Positions 40,476-46,296 of a stretch of 54,848 nt of DNA are shown here, piece by piece; the first letter of the stretch is position 1, and every line of letters begins with the position of its first letter. Source of the DNA: a virus; the IMG/VR virus record IMGVR_UViG_3300031603_000004, positions 1 through 54,848 of that record, one strand, 5' to 3'. The translations under genes were made by a program, and so were the position numbers. The notes below the pieces were generated by a model. It was given only the letters and a program-made list of their open reading frames with translations. It was not told the origin of the DNA and did not search any database.

Positions 40476-41155
40476 TACTTTCCTATCCTTATCAGTCTTT
40501 CTGCTTTCGCTTTAGGAGTTTCATATAAAAAACATCTCTTAGTCCATAAATGCTTTTCAGTTTTATTTTCTTCTATGTTATATCTCATAGCTTCATTAAA
40601 AACATCATCATCTATATAGTCATACTTTTCATTTAACTCTTTTTCTGCTTCTTTAATGTTTTCCATAAGAGTTTTGAAAGGTATATTAAACTTAAATGAC
40701 TTGTGTCTAGTGAAAAAGTTTTTTGCACCAGCTTCGTTCTTTATATGATTTTCTTCATCTGTTTTTTTATGAGTTTCTCTTTCATCTTTCTTTGACCAAT
40801 ATTGAAGCTTTAAACCATCATCTTTATTCTCTCCATAAATAAAACTTTCTTGATTAAACATATCAAAGTTTGCAAGCCATTGTAAATACCCTAAACTTAC
40901 ATTATAAATAAAAAATGATTTTTCTTTTACTCCATATACACCTTGTACTTTTTTATATTTATACTTTGCTGTATCTAAGTCTTTTATCATAGATTTATAT
41001 TTTTTGTTATTTTCTTCTGCTGATGTTTTTGCTGCCATAGGATTTTCTGGCGTAATTATCCCAAAAGACTTTATCTTCTTTCCTTTTACTGGAACTCCTG
41101 CAAGAGCAGCTTTCATTTTTGTAGATTTATTTTCAACTATATTTTGTATCTTCAC
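40475..41155 (-). CDS. Hypothetical protein, 226 aa
   Basis: FGIITPENPMAAKTSAEENN then YGVKEKSFFIYNVSLGYLQW, a pattern shared by a family in phages. Lys/Glu-rich C-terminus. Unknown. One-base overlap with the next gene. Confidence 0.68.
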   Translation of the reverse strand: MKIQNIVENKSTKMKAALAGVPVKGKKIKSFGIITPENPMAAKTSAEENNKKYKSMIKDLDTAKYKYKKVQGVYGVKEKSFFIYNVSLGYLQWLANFDMFNQESFIYGENKDDGLKLQYWSKKDERETHKKTDEENHIKNEAGAKNFFTRHKSFKFNIPFKTLMENIKEAEKELNEKYDYIDDDVFNEAMRYNIEENKTEKHLWTKRCFLYETPKAKAERLIRIGK

Positions 41156-41164
41156 TATAATCTC

Positions 41165-41347
41165 CTATGCTATTATCTTTACATATGAGCCTTTCTTAAA
41201 ACAAATTTCATATACCTTTTCATTTGTTTTAACCTCTAAAACATCAGTAAAATTTAAATCTTTACCATGTTCTCCCATTCTATGCAAAAGGTTATATTCT
41301 ATCTCAATCTTTTCAAAAACTTCAATAAATTTATATAAATCTGTCAT
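41165..41347 (-). CDS. Hypothetical protein, 60 aa
   Basis: MTDLYKFIEVFEKIEIEYNL ... small alpha/beta protein. Directly downstream of the tRNA field. Unknown. Confidence 0.6.
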   Translation of the reverse strand: MTDLYKFIEVFEKIEIEYNLLHRMGEHGKDLNFTDVLEVKTNEKVYEICFKKGSYVKIIA

Positions 41348-41373
41348 TATTATTCTCCCCTAATAGTTCGATT

Positions 41374-41448
41374 TACGAGTAGAGGGAATCGAACCCACAA
41401 AATAACCTGTTTAGGAAACAGGAGCCTATCCAATTTAGCTGCACTCGC
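41374..41448 (-). tRNA. tRNA-Arg (CCT)
   Basis: Acceptor GCGAGTG/TACTCGT, anticodon stem CCTGT/ACAGG with loop TTCCTAA. Confidence 0.88.
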
Positions 41449-41453
41449 AAAAA

Positions 41454-41527
41454 AAATACAGAAGGAGGAGTCGGGATTTTAACCCGCTTTAATCCTTCTT
41501 CAGGAACACCCCCCCCAAACTGTATTT
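41454..41527 (-). ncRNA. Stem-closed tRNA-like element, T-run at 3' end
   Basis: Outer stem AAATACAG/CTGTATTT (8 bp) then a T-run on the minus strand. Inside: a G-rich strand facing CTCCTCC like an acceptor, hairpin TCCT/AGGA, and T-arm-like GCGGG-TTAAAAT-CCCGA. One arm is missing relative to a tRNA. Function unknown; it might also terminate transcription. Confidence 0.45.
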
Positions 41528-41532
41528 TTAGA

Positions 41533-41601
41533 AGCCGTACTGGGAATCGAACCCAGATTAAAATGATTAGAAGTCATCCATCCTAAATCCATAGGTACAG
41601 C
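41533..41601 (-). tRNA. tRNA-Arg (TCT)
   Basis: Acceptor GCTGTAC/GTACGGC, anticodon stem GATGA/TCATT, loop CTTCTAA, T arm CTGGG-TTCGATT-CCCAG. Confidence 0.85.
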
Positions 41602-41610
41602 CAAAATAGA

Positions 41611-41660
41611 AGAACTCTGGGATTGAACCAATAAAATGTAACATAATTACATAAGTTCCT
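41611..41660 (-). tRNA. D-arm-less tRNA-like gene, possible anticodon UAU
   Basis: Only 50 nt: acceptor GGAACT/AGTTCT, one arm ATGTA-ATTATGT-TACAT (5-bp stem, 7-nt loop), then a T arm TTGG-TTCAATC-CCAG. There is no D arm. The shape recalls truncated mitochondrial tRNAs. Decoding ability doubtful. Confidence 0.45.
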
Positions 41661-41667
41661 AAAAATT

Positions 41668-41852
41668 AAAACATAATAATTCAACGGATTTGACCATCCT
41701 GCATTGATCGATATTCAGGACTCTGCACAGCTCACGTATTTTTGTCGATGAAGGAGCAACCCTTCGTGACGGCTAGAGTGGATTCAAAAGACGTTCGCCC
41801 CATTTTTCAGGAAAAAACTGACTACTGCTACCGTTTATTGTTATTATGTTTT
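41668..41852 (-). ncRNA. Unassigned stem-closed structured RNA, 185 nt
   Basis: 12-bp outer stem AAAACATAATAA/TTATTATGTTTT, continued by AACGG/CCGTT across a small internal loop. Inside are hairpins TCACG/CGTGA and GAAGG/CCTTC. It fits between a tRNA-like gene and tRNA-Glu. I could not match it to a known RNA family. Confidence 0.55.
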
Positions 41853-41856
41853 ATAT

Positions 41857-41926
41857 AGCCACACGCAGAGTTGAACTGCGATCTTAAGGTTGAAAACCTC
41901 ACGAACTAACCATTATTCGATGTGGC
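41857..41926 (-). tRNA. tRNA-Glu (TTC)
   Basis: Acceptor GCCACAT/GTGTGGC, stem TGAGG/CCTTA with loop TTTTCAA. Confidence 0.85.
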
Positions 41927-41969
41927 CAAAATGATTTTTTTTACTGAAAAATCTAAAACAGCTCGTTAG

Positions 41970-42042
41970 CTCCCTCGGTATGACTTGAACATACAACATC
42001 AACGTTAACAGCGTTGCGCTCTACCAGTTGAGCTACAAGGGA
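41970..42042 (-). tRNA. tRNA-Asn (GTT)
   Basis: Acceptor TCCCTTG/CGAGGGA, stem CAACG/CGTTG with loop CTGTTAA, D arm GCTC/GAGC. Confidence 0.93.
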
Positions 42043-42050
42043 ATGAAAAA

Positions 42051-42163
42051 AGCGGTGAAAGGGATTCGAACCCAAAATCTCCTAATAGACATTAGGCTTG
42101 ATACAAAACCATTGAAATAACATTTTCAAATTCCGTCTTGATTCCATTATCACTATCTTCCGC
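42051..42163 (-). tRNA. Large aberrant tRNA-like gene
   Basis: 113 nt. 3' half has a T arm with loop TTCGAAT and ends TCACCGC; the 5' end GCGG pairs only four bases of it. A hairpin CCTAAT/ATTAGG and a second TTGAAA/TTTCAA fill the middle. The anticodon cannot be assigned. Might be a class II tRNA with an insertion or a degenerate copy. Confidence 0.4.
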
Positions 42164-42172
42164 ATGTAAAAA

Positions 42173-42243
42173 TAGAACAAAAAGGTGTCGAACCTTTATC
42201 TTGAGCTGTTCCGCTCCTGTCCTTCCGATTAGACGATTGTTCT
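42173..42243 (-). tRNA. tRNA with non-canonical anticodon loop
   Basis: Good cloverleaf: acceptor AGAACAA/TTGTTCT, D arm GTC/GAC, T arm AAAGG-TTCGACA-CCTTT. The anticodon arm is GAGC-GGAACA-GCTC, a six-base loop without U33, so normal decoding is unlikely. Confidence 0.6.
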
Positions 42244-42393
42244 GACTAAAAGCACGACCTCTTAGCTTGCCCTAAAAAATATTATGTTCGTGACTACATA
42301 TTTTTTAGCCCTTCTTTCGAAGAGAGCAATTATAGTTCCATTAGCTACTAATGTTTACTAAAAACCCATATTCGTGAACTTATTCAGAATGTA
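42244..42393 (-). other. Non-coding stretch with 11-bp hairpin
   Basis: No gene. Hairpin CTAAAAAATAT/ATATTTTTTAG at 42272-42308, then CTCTTCGAAAG. It is the 3' region of the 42394 gene; the A/T tracts could act as a terminator in either direction. Confidence 0.45.
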
Positions 42394-42660
42394 CTAACTG
42401 TCCTTCTTCATTACAGGAACCTTGAAATAATGTGATGCTCTATCTTGCATCTCAAAGAAAGTATCTTTAATTGAATCAGGAACCTCTCCTTGAAAGTCAT
42501 GTACTTTTGCTCTTCCTGTAGCAATCTCAAGTGCTCTTTCTTTATTGAATTTGTCTAACTTATTGCAAAGAGAATAACCAATGTTATATTTCCCAGTTGC
42601 AACAACAACTCCAACTTTCTTATTGTGAATACCTTTCTTTACATACTTAACTAATTTCAT
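42394..42660 (-). CDS. Hypothetical protein, 88 aa
   Basis: Start set at MKLVKYVKKGIHNKKVGVVV (ATG 42660, GGGGGAAAAA before it; an ATG at 42672 is also in frame). Basic alpha/beta protein. Behind P15. Unknown. Confidence 0.65.
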   Translation of the reverse strand: MKLVKYVKKGIHNKKVGVVVATGKYNIGYSLCNKLDKFNKERALEIATGRAKVHDFQGEVPDSIKDTFFEMQDRASHYFKVPVMKKDS

Positions 42661-42685
42661 TTTTTCCCCCATTTCCTTATAATTA

Positions 42686-42714
42686 ATTATATCAAATTAT
42701 TCTTTTTTTGTCAA
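42686..42714 (-). promoter_or_regulatory. Consensus early-type promoter P15
   Basis: TTGACA 42709-42714, TATAAT 42686-42691; starts a few bases after the RNase P RNA gene. Confidence 0.9.
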
Positions 42715-42717
42715 GTA

Positions 42718-42952
42718 AAAAATCATTTCTATAGCCAAGATTCTGTAATTATCCTATCATCTATCTCAGTATTTCTACTGGCCATTTCTGGCTGCCACAA
42801 CCCGATCATAATTAGAGAACTCACATCCTAGATCTGTTTGTGTTGCACCCTCTGAAGTCCTAACGATTATTCTAATCTCCTTCATTTGGTTCTGGTGTCT
42901 TGAGCTTCCTCTATATTTTTTATACTATACAGCGATAGGTCAGAATGATTTA
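42718..42952 (-). ncRNA. rnpB: RNase P RNA (phage-encoded, minimal)
   Basis: About 235 nt. P1 AAATCATT/AATGATTT closes the molecule. P4 is formed by the 5' strand after GAGGAAG (TCAAGA) and the 3' strand in ACAGAATCTTGGCTATAG, the universal ACAGAA..GGCUUAU signature. GGGTGCAACACAAACAGA matches the conserved GUGCAACAGA-AGCAAACC region, and TAGATGATAGGAT precedes the 3' P4 strand as in bacterial M1 RNA (UAGAUGAAUGAC). Shorter than the bacterial RNA (350-400 nt), so peripheral helices are missing. It abuts tRNA-Lys and would process the phage tRNAs. Confidence 0.85.
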
Positions 42953-42953
42953 G

Positions 42954-43026
42954 TGAACTTATTCGGAACCGAACCGAAAACATTCTGCTTAAGAGGCAGA
43001 CGCTCTTCCTGTTGAGCTATAAGTCC
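42954..43026 (-). tRNA. tRNA-Lys (CTT)
   Basis: Acceptor GGACTTA/TAAGTTC, stem TCTGC/GCAGA with loop CTCTTAA. Its 3' end lies 2-3 nt before RNase P RNA. Confidence 0.9.
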
Positions 43027-43032
43027 GTAGTT

Positions 43033-43107
43033 TGCCAGCAACCCGAATCGAACGGGTGACACGAAAATTTTCAGTTTCCTGCTCTACCACAGCTGAGCTA
43101 TACCGGC
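43033..43107 (-). tRNA. tRNA-Phe (GAA)
   Basis: Acceptor GCCGGTA/TGCTGGC, stem GGAAA/TTTTC with loop CTGAAAA, T arm ACCCG-TTCGATT-CGGGT. Confidence 0.9.
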
Positions 43108-43200
43108 TTGTTTGGGAATATTTAAGGTCTATTCCCAAGACCGAAAAAAACTATTTTTTTTTGTGAAGTAGTGTAGTTTTTCAAAAGATTCTACTTCTTA
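43108..43200 (-). ncRNA. Spacer with two strong hairpins
   Basis: Hairpin TTGGGAATA/TATTCCCAA (9 bp, around 43112-43138) and hairpin GAAGTAG/CTACTTC (around 43165-43198). No T-run follows on the minus strand. Could be processing signals or small RNAs between tRNA-Met and tRNA-Phe. Confidence 0.4.
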
Positions 43201-43202
43201 GG

Positions 43203-43272
43203 GTCAGGAGGCAAGAGTCGAACTTGCGAAGTTTTGCTTATGAGACAAAATTGAATACCGATTCTCCCCTGT
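43203..43272 (-). tRNA. tRNA-Met (CAT), copy 1
   Basis: Anticodon stem TTTGT/GCAAA with loop CTCATAA, T arm GCAAG-TTCGACT-CTTGC, acceptor CAGGGG/CTCCTG. Confidence 0.83.
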
Positions 43273-43274
43273 CG

Positions 43275-43895
43275 TTATTTGTTAATTACTCTACCTTTTC
43301 TCCAATTTTCGGAGATTTCGGTATCTTTAAGAACTTTCATATTATTAACACCATCAGTTATCCACATAGTTCCAAATTGTGAATTACCTGAGCCTTTTTG
43401 TTTTACAGAATTAGCTGCTCCAATTTTTTTCTTGCTTTCTTTCGTGTGTTTTTTTCCTTTGAATGTTCCTTCGTTATTCTCATAATATAACTTCAATCCA
43501 TTAGAAACTTTTTTACAATACCATTCTCTATATTCTTCATCTTCTTTTATTTTATTATGAACTATATGACATTGACCTGCTATGTTATTTAACTCATTTG
43601 AGTTAATATAATAAAAACCTCCTCCATATCCTCCAATGGTTAAATTATATGTATCTAATCTTGATACAAAAGCTTCGTTGACAATTTCTTCTTCTTTTTC
43701 AAGCATATCTTCTAAAGAAGCACAATAAAAAAGAACTTCTCTTGAAAATATTTCTTTTCCATATTTTTTAATGACTCTCCGAAGATATGTTCCAGAACCA
43801 ATATAACCATCTTCAATTTTTTCTGTAATATGACAACCTATGTATATCATATTATTTATTTTGTTCGTCGTCTTGTAAATTAAATAATGTTTCAT
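43275..43895 (-). CDS. GIY-YIG homing endonuclease (Seg-like)
   Basis: 206 residues: HYLIYKTTNKINNMIYIGCH start (GIY-YIG core), SGTYLRRVIKKYGKEIFSRE, then a NUMOD3-like HTKESKKKIGAAN and a C-terminal TMWITDGVNNMKV segment found in T4 SegB-type enzymes. Freestanding inside the tRNA field. Confidence 0.92.
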   Translation of the reverse strand: MKHYLIYKTTNKINNMIYIGCHITEKIEDGYIGSGTYLRRVIKKYGKEIFSREVLFYCASLEDMLEKEEEIVNEAFVSRLDTYNLTIGGYGGGFYYINSNELNNIAGQCHIVHNKIKEDEEYREWYCKKVSNGLKLYYENNEGTFKGKKHTKESKKKIGAANSVKQKGSGNSQFGTMWITDGVNNMKVLKDTEISENWRKGRVINK

Positions 43896-43932
43896 ATTAT
43901 TACCTTTACGGTTCGATAAAAGTTCGATAAAA

Positions 43933-44003
43933 TAGAGATACTGGGAATTGAACCCAGATTACATAGATATGAGCCATGTGTTTTGCCATTAAACTATATC
44001 TCC
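43933..44003 (-). tRNA. tRNA-Met (CAT), copy 2
   Basis: Acceptor GGAGATA/TATCTCT, stem CATGG/CTATG, loop CTCATAT, T arm CTGGG-TTCAATT-CCCAG. Confidence 0.87.
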
Positions 44004-44010
44004 ATAAAAC

Positions 44011-44142
44011 TAGACACATTTTTTTTAATACTATATACAATAATAAAATGGTTTTACCTTTTGACCATCTGCTACCCAATAACCGTTCCGTTATCTTAGG
44101 AATTTTCCAATATCTGTATTTTTATATTGCTGTATGTGTCTA
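44011..44142 (-). ncRNA. Y-RNA-like element Y4, long form
   Basis: Stem UAGACACAU/AUGUGUCUA (9 bp), then ACAGCAAU. The 132-nt body contains GGAA/TTCC, ATAAC/GTTAT and ATGGT/ACCAT hairpins in the same order as the T arm, acceptor hairpin and D arm of Y9, but degenerate. Located between promoter P16 and tRNA-Met. Confidence 0.6.
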
Positions 44143-44205
44143 AATAAAATAATAGTATTTTAAATAGTTAGATTAACCCATTGGCTTAATCCTCCTTATA
44201 TTATA

Positions 44206-44234
44206 ATTATATCAAATTATTCTTTTTTTGTCAA
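44206..44234 (-). promoter_or_regulatory. Consensus early-type promoter P16
   Basis: TTGACA 44229-44234, TATAAT 44206-44211; drives Y4, tRNA-Met and the following RNA genes. Confidence 0.9.
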
Positions 44235-44242
44235 ATGAAAAC

Positions 44243-44328
44243 TAGACATATTCTTTTTTTCCCCAACAACTAATAATCACTTATTAACTCTTGGCGGAGA
44301 AAAATAGTTTGAATGCTGTTAATGTCTA
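44243..44328 (-). ncRNA. Y-RNA-like element Y5
   Basis: Stem UAGACAU/AUGUCUA, then UAACAGCAUU; inner hairpin UAAUAA/UUAUUA. Its first base directly follows the 3' end of the tRNA at 44329. Confidence 0.62.
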
Positions 44329-44397
44329 TAATCCTAACGGGATTCGAACCCATGTCTCCGGTTTTTGCCGAAATGCTAACCACTGCACTATAGGATA
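44329..44397 (-). tRNA. tRNA with CAAAAAC anticodon loop
   Basis: D arm GTGC/GCAT, T arm ATGGG-TTCGAAT-CCCGT, anticodon stem TTCGG/CGGAG. The seven-base loop CAAAAAC has A at position 33 and AAA at 34-36, not a canonical loop. Confidence 0.6.
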
Positions 44398-44467
44398 TTC
44401 CACATTTTTTCCACGTTAGAAAAATGCTTTCTCCAGAAAAATAACCGTCGCTATCTCTCTTTGGATA

Positions 44468-44547
44468 TTACTGCCATTGGAATCGAACCAATAATCGAGT
44501 AGTTATGAGCCACCCAGTTAAACCAGTGTTTACTTTCACAGCCAAGT
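44468..44547 (-). tRNA. tRNA-Met-like (CAT), poor acceptor stem
   Basis: Anticodon arm GGTGG-CTCATAA-CTACT and T arm ATTGG-TTCGATT-CCAAT are clear, but the 3' acceptor strand GGCAGTA has no good partner upstream. Perhaps a degenerate third CAT gene. The 5' limit is approximate. Confidence 0.5.
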
Positions 44548-44567
44548 TTTGCCTTTATTCTTACTTA

Positions 44568-44596
44568 ATTATACAATATTATTCTTTTTTTGTCAA
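44568..44596 (-). promoter_or_regulatory. Consensus early-type promoter P17
   Basis: TTGACA 44591-44596, TATAAT 44568-44573; in front of the third CAT tRNA. Confidence 0.9.
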
Positions 44597-44600
44597 GCAT

Positions 44601-44882
44601 TTACATCTTCAAACTTATATCATGTTCTCTTGTGTGTCTTTGATGCCCCAACGCTCTCTTTCTTGATACTTCATTTACATTCTCTAAAGGAATAAACTCT
44701 CCTTTATATGTAAAACCCTTTTCAGTTGCTACTGATATATATGATCTGTGTAACATTTGATTTTCAATCTCATTGTAATGCCAGTCATACAATTGTTTGA
44801 TATTTCCATTCTTTCTTTCGATCCACATCATTTCGTGAAATCGTGAAATACCTTCTACTCTTTCTAATTCGTTTTTGTTCAT
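44601..44882 (-). CDS. Hypothetical protein, 93 aa
   Basis: MNKNELERVEGISRFHEMMW, ending RHTREHDISLKM; His-rich helical protein isolated among tRNA genes. Its start is 3 nt from the 3' end of tRNA-Ile. Unknown. Confidence 0.6.
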   Translation of the reverse strand: MNKNELERVEGISRFHEMMWIERKNGNIKQLYDWHYNEIENQMLHRSYISVATEKGFTYKGEFIPLENVNEVSRKRALGHQRHTREHDISLKM

Positions 44883-44884
44883 AT

Positions 44885-44954
44885 ACTCCCAGATGGAATC
44901 GAGCCACCTTCTCTGAGATATCAGCTCAGGGTAATAACCAGTATACTATGGGAG
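44885..44954 (-). tRNA. tRNA-Ile (GAT)
   Basis: Acceptor CTCCCAT/CTGGGAG (last pair open), stem CTGAG/CTCAG with loop CTGATAT, T arm GGTGG-CTCGATT-CCATC. Confidence 0.85.
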
Positions 44955-44960
44955 CGAGAT

Positions 44961-45042
44961 TGTAGAATAGGATAAAGTGTTCAGCTTATTTCCCATCGAA
45001 AAATCTTGGTGAACAAGTCCGCTGTTTAACGATTATTCTACA
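44961..45042 (-). ncRNA. Stem-closed RNA with AAACAGC (Y-like variant)
   Basis: 9-bp stem TGTAGAATA/TATTCTACA, AAACAGC near the 5' strand and an inner GTTCA/TGAAC stem. The outer stem is unrelated to UAGACAC, so it is either a diverged Y-like RNA or another class. Between tRNA-Ala and tRNA-Ile. Confidence 0.45.
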
Positions 45043-45045
45043 TAG

Positions 45046-45116
45046 TGGAGCTACTGAGAATTGAACTCAGATTAATGATTTGCAAAACCAACGTAATACC
45101 ATTATACTATAACCCC
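45046..45116 (-). tRNA. tRNA-Ala (TGC)
   Basis: Acceptor GGGGTTA/TAGCTCC with the G3-U70 alanine identity pair, loop TTTGCAA, T arm CTGAG-TTCAATT-CTCAG. Confidence 0.85.
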
Positions 45117-45199
45117 ATGATGACTCGATTATTTTACTTGATCGTCCACACAAGATATTTCATCATATCCCTGCTTCACGAACCTCCTGACCAAGTTAA

Positions 45200-45359
45200 A
45201 ATATAAAGTAATCTAATCCAATGACTTCTCGGTGATTAGCTTTCATGATTTGCAATAAAGTCCATTATTCCATTTATTGTCTCTAAACCATAAGCAACCT
45301 ATTCAATTCTCAAACCAGTATTGGAACCCTGACAATGGTCTTGAGGATTACTTTATATT
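45200..45359 (-). ncRNA. Unassigned stem-closed structured RNA, 160 nt
   Basis: 14-bp perfect outer stem GATTACTTTATATT with its complement. Inside, three hairpins: CTCAAGACCATTG with CAATACTGGTTTGAG, CAATAAA/TTTATTG and CTAATC/GATTAG, making a multi-branch junction. No coding frame. Family not recognised. Confidence 0.6.
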
Positions 45360-45470
45360 CCAAATTAAATTGAAAAGCAAGTTGATCTTTTTTTAAGTAG
45401 TGATAATACTTGCGGGGAGATCATTACGTTAAAATGATATACCTGAAGAAAAATGTCTACTAACGTTTAG

Positions 45471-45542
45471 AGCCTCTTGAAGGAATCAAACCTTCTCTCT
45501 CAGTTTAACAAACTGACGCGCTTGTCATTAAGTTTAAGAGGC
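45471..45542 (-). tRNA. tRNA-Asn (GTT), copy 2
   Basis: Acceptor GCCTCTT/AAGAGGC, stem TCAGT/ACTGA with loop TTGTTAA; T arm GAAGG-TTTGATT-CCTTC. Confidence 0.88.
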
Positions 45543-45550
45543 GTAAAAAG

Positions 45551-45623
45551 GGTGGACGGTGGGTAACGATCCCACTTAAACTTATTCCACAAATAAGTGC
45601 ATAACCTTTCTGCCACGAACACC
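45551..45623 (-). tRNA. tRNA-His (GTG)
   Basis: Anticodon stem CTTAT/ATAAG with loop TTGTGGA; extra G at -1 faces C73, the histidine identity pair. Acceptor has two mismatches. Confidence 0.82.
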
Positions 45624-45633
45624 ATAAATAAAA

Positions 45634-45699
45634 ACTTTATTTATTAGTTACAATTAGGTTTTACAATTCCCATTTACCTAAGTCTATCATAAATAAAGT
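45634..45699 (-). ncRNA. Stem-closed small RNA, 66 nt
   Basis: 11-bp stem ACTTTATTTAT/ATAAATAAAGT with an inner TTAGGT/ACCTAA hairpin, between tRNA-His and the aberrant tRNA at 45703. Unknown. Confidence 0.45.
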
Positions 45700-45702
45700 A
45701 AT

Positions 45703-45811
45703 CGCGAGTCTAGGAATCAAACCCAGTCTTAGTCCTTATATGGGTAGTTTAATTGCTGTTAAAGTCTCACTAGACTTATTTCTTAATCGTGCTATCATTA
45801 CACTAACTCGC
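45703..45811 (-). tRNA. Enlarged tRNA containing a Y-type ACAGCAA motif
   Basis: 109 nt. Acceptor GCGAGTT/GACTCGC and T arm CTGGG-TTTGATT-CCTAG are sound, D arm TGTA..GCA weak. Between them an insert starts with hairpin AAGTCT-AGTG-AGACTT followed by UAACAGCAAUUAAA, the sequence that defines the Y-like elements. Anticodon not identified. Could be a tRNA invaded by a Y element or a hybrid RNA. Confidence 0.5.
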
Positions 45812-45823
45812 ATTGAAAAAAAC

Positions 45824-45933
45824 TAGACACAAAACCCTTTTTCTAACCCAGAATTGGTTTAATCTGGACTGCGATTTAACACAGTTTTATACACCAAAAG
45901 TTTTTATTGAGTGTTTGTTGCTGTACGTGTCTA
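45824..45933 (-). ncRNA. Y-RNA-like element Y7
   Basis: Stem UAGACAC/GUGUCUA, then ACAGCAAC. Body has hairpin ACUGUG-UUAAAU-CGCAGU (T-arm position) and CCAGA/UCUGG (acceptor-hairpin position). Begins one nucleotide after tRNA-Thr. Confidence 0.66.
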
Positions 45934-45934
45934 A

Positions 45935-46007
45935 AGCCTTTTATCCGGTTCGAACGGATGACATTTTGCTTACAAGGCAAATGCTCTACCAACTGAGCTA
46001 AAAAGGC
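45935..46007 (-). tRNA. tRNA-Thr (TGT)
   Basis: Acceptor GCCTTTT/AAAAGGC, stem TTTGC/GCAAA with loop CTTGTAA, T arm ATCCG-TTCGAAC-CGGAT. Confidence 0.93.
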
Positions 46008-46013
46008 AAAATA

Positions 46014-46247
46014 CTACTTTCTATGTTTATCAAACTCTTCTTTGAATAATTCAATAAACGCTTTTTTATCTTTTTTGTGTAAGCGTTTAAGCTTTCCATG
46101 TAAACTTGAAGCTTCTCTTCCTTTTATCCAGTTAGACCAATTATTAGAAGTTACTTCCTCACTATTGATATAAAGATAAAAATCTTGTGGGTTCCCGACT
46201 ACTGAATAGTGAGGTTTCTTGTTCCAACTACCTATTTCAACTTTCAT
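46014..46247 (-). CDS. Hypothetical protein, 77 aa
   Basis: MKVEIGSWNKKPHYSVVGNP ... basic C-terminus (LHKKDKKAFIELFKEEFDKH). Behind P18. Unknown. Confidence 0.62.
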   Translation of the reverse strand: MKVEIGSWNKKPHYSVVGNPQDFYLYINSEEVTSNNWSNWIKGREASSLHGKLKRLHKKDKKAFIELFKEEFDKHRK

Positions 46248-46267
46248 AATTTGTTACCCCTTACTTA

Positions 46268-46296
46268 ATTATACCAAATTATTCTTTTTATGTCAA
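46268..46296 (-). promoter_or_regulatory. Consensus early-type promoter P18
   Basis: TTGACA 46291-46296, TATAAT 46268-46273. It supplies the last codons (L, T) and stop of the phosphoesterase gene. Confidence 0.9.

Noticed and set aside
45200-45359. 6S RNA or SRP RNA
   Set aside because: The fold is multi-branched, not a single rod with a central bubble, and no conserved SRP tetraloop region is visible.
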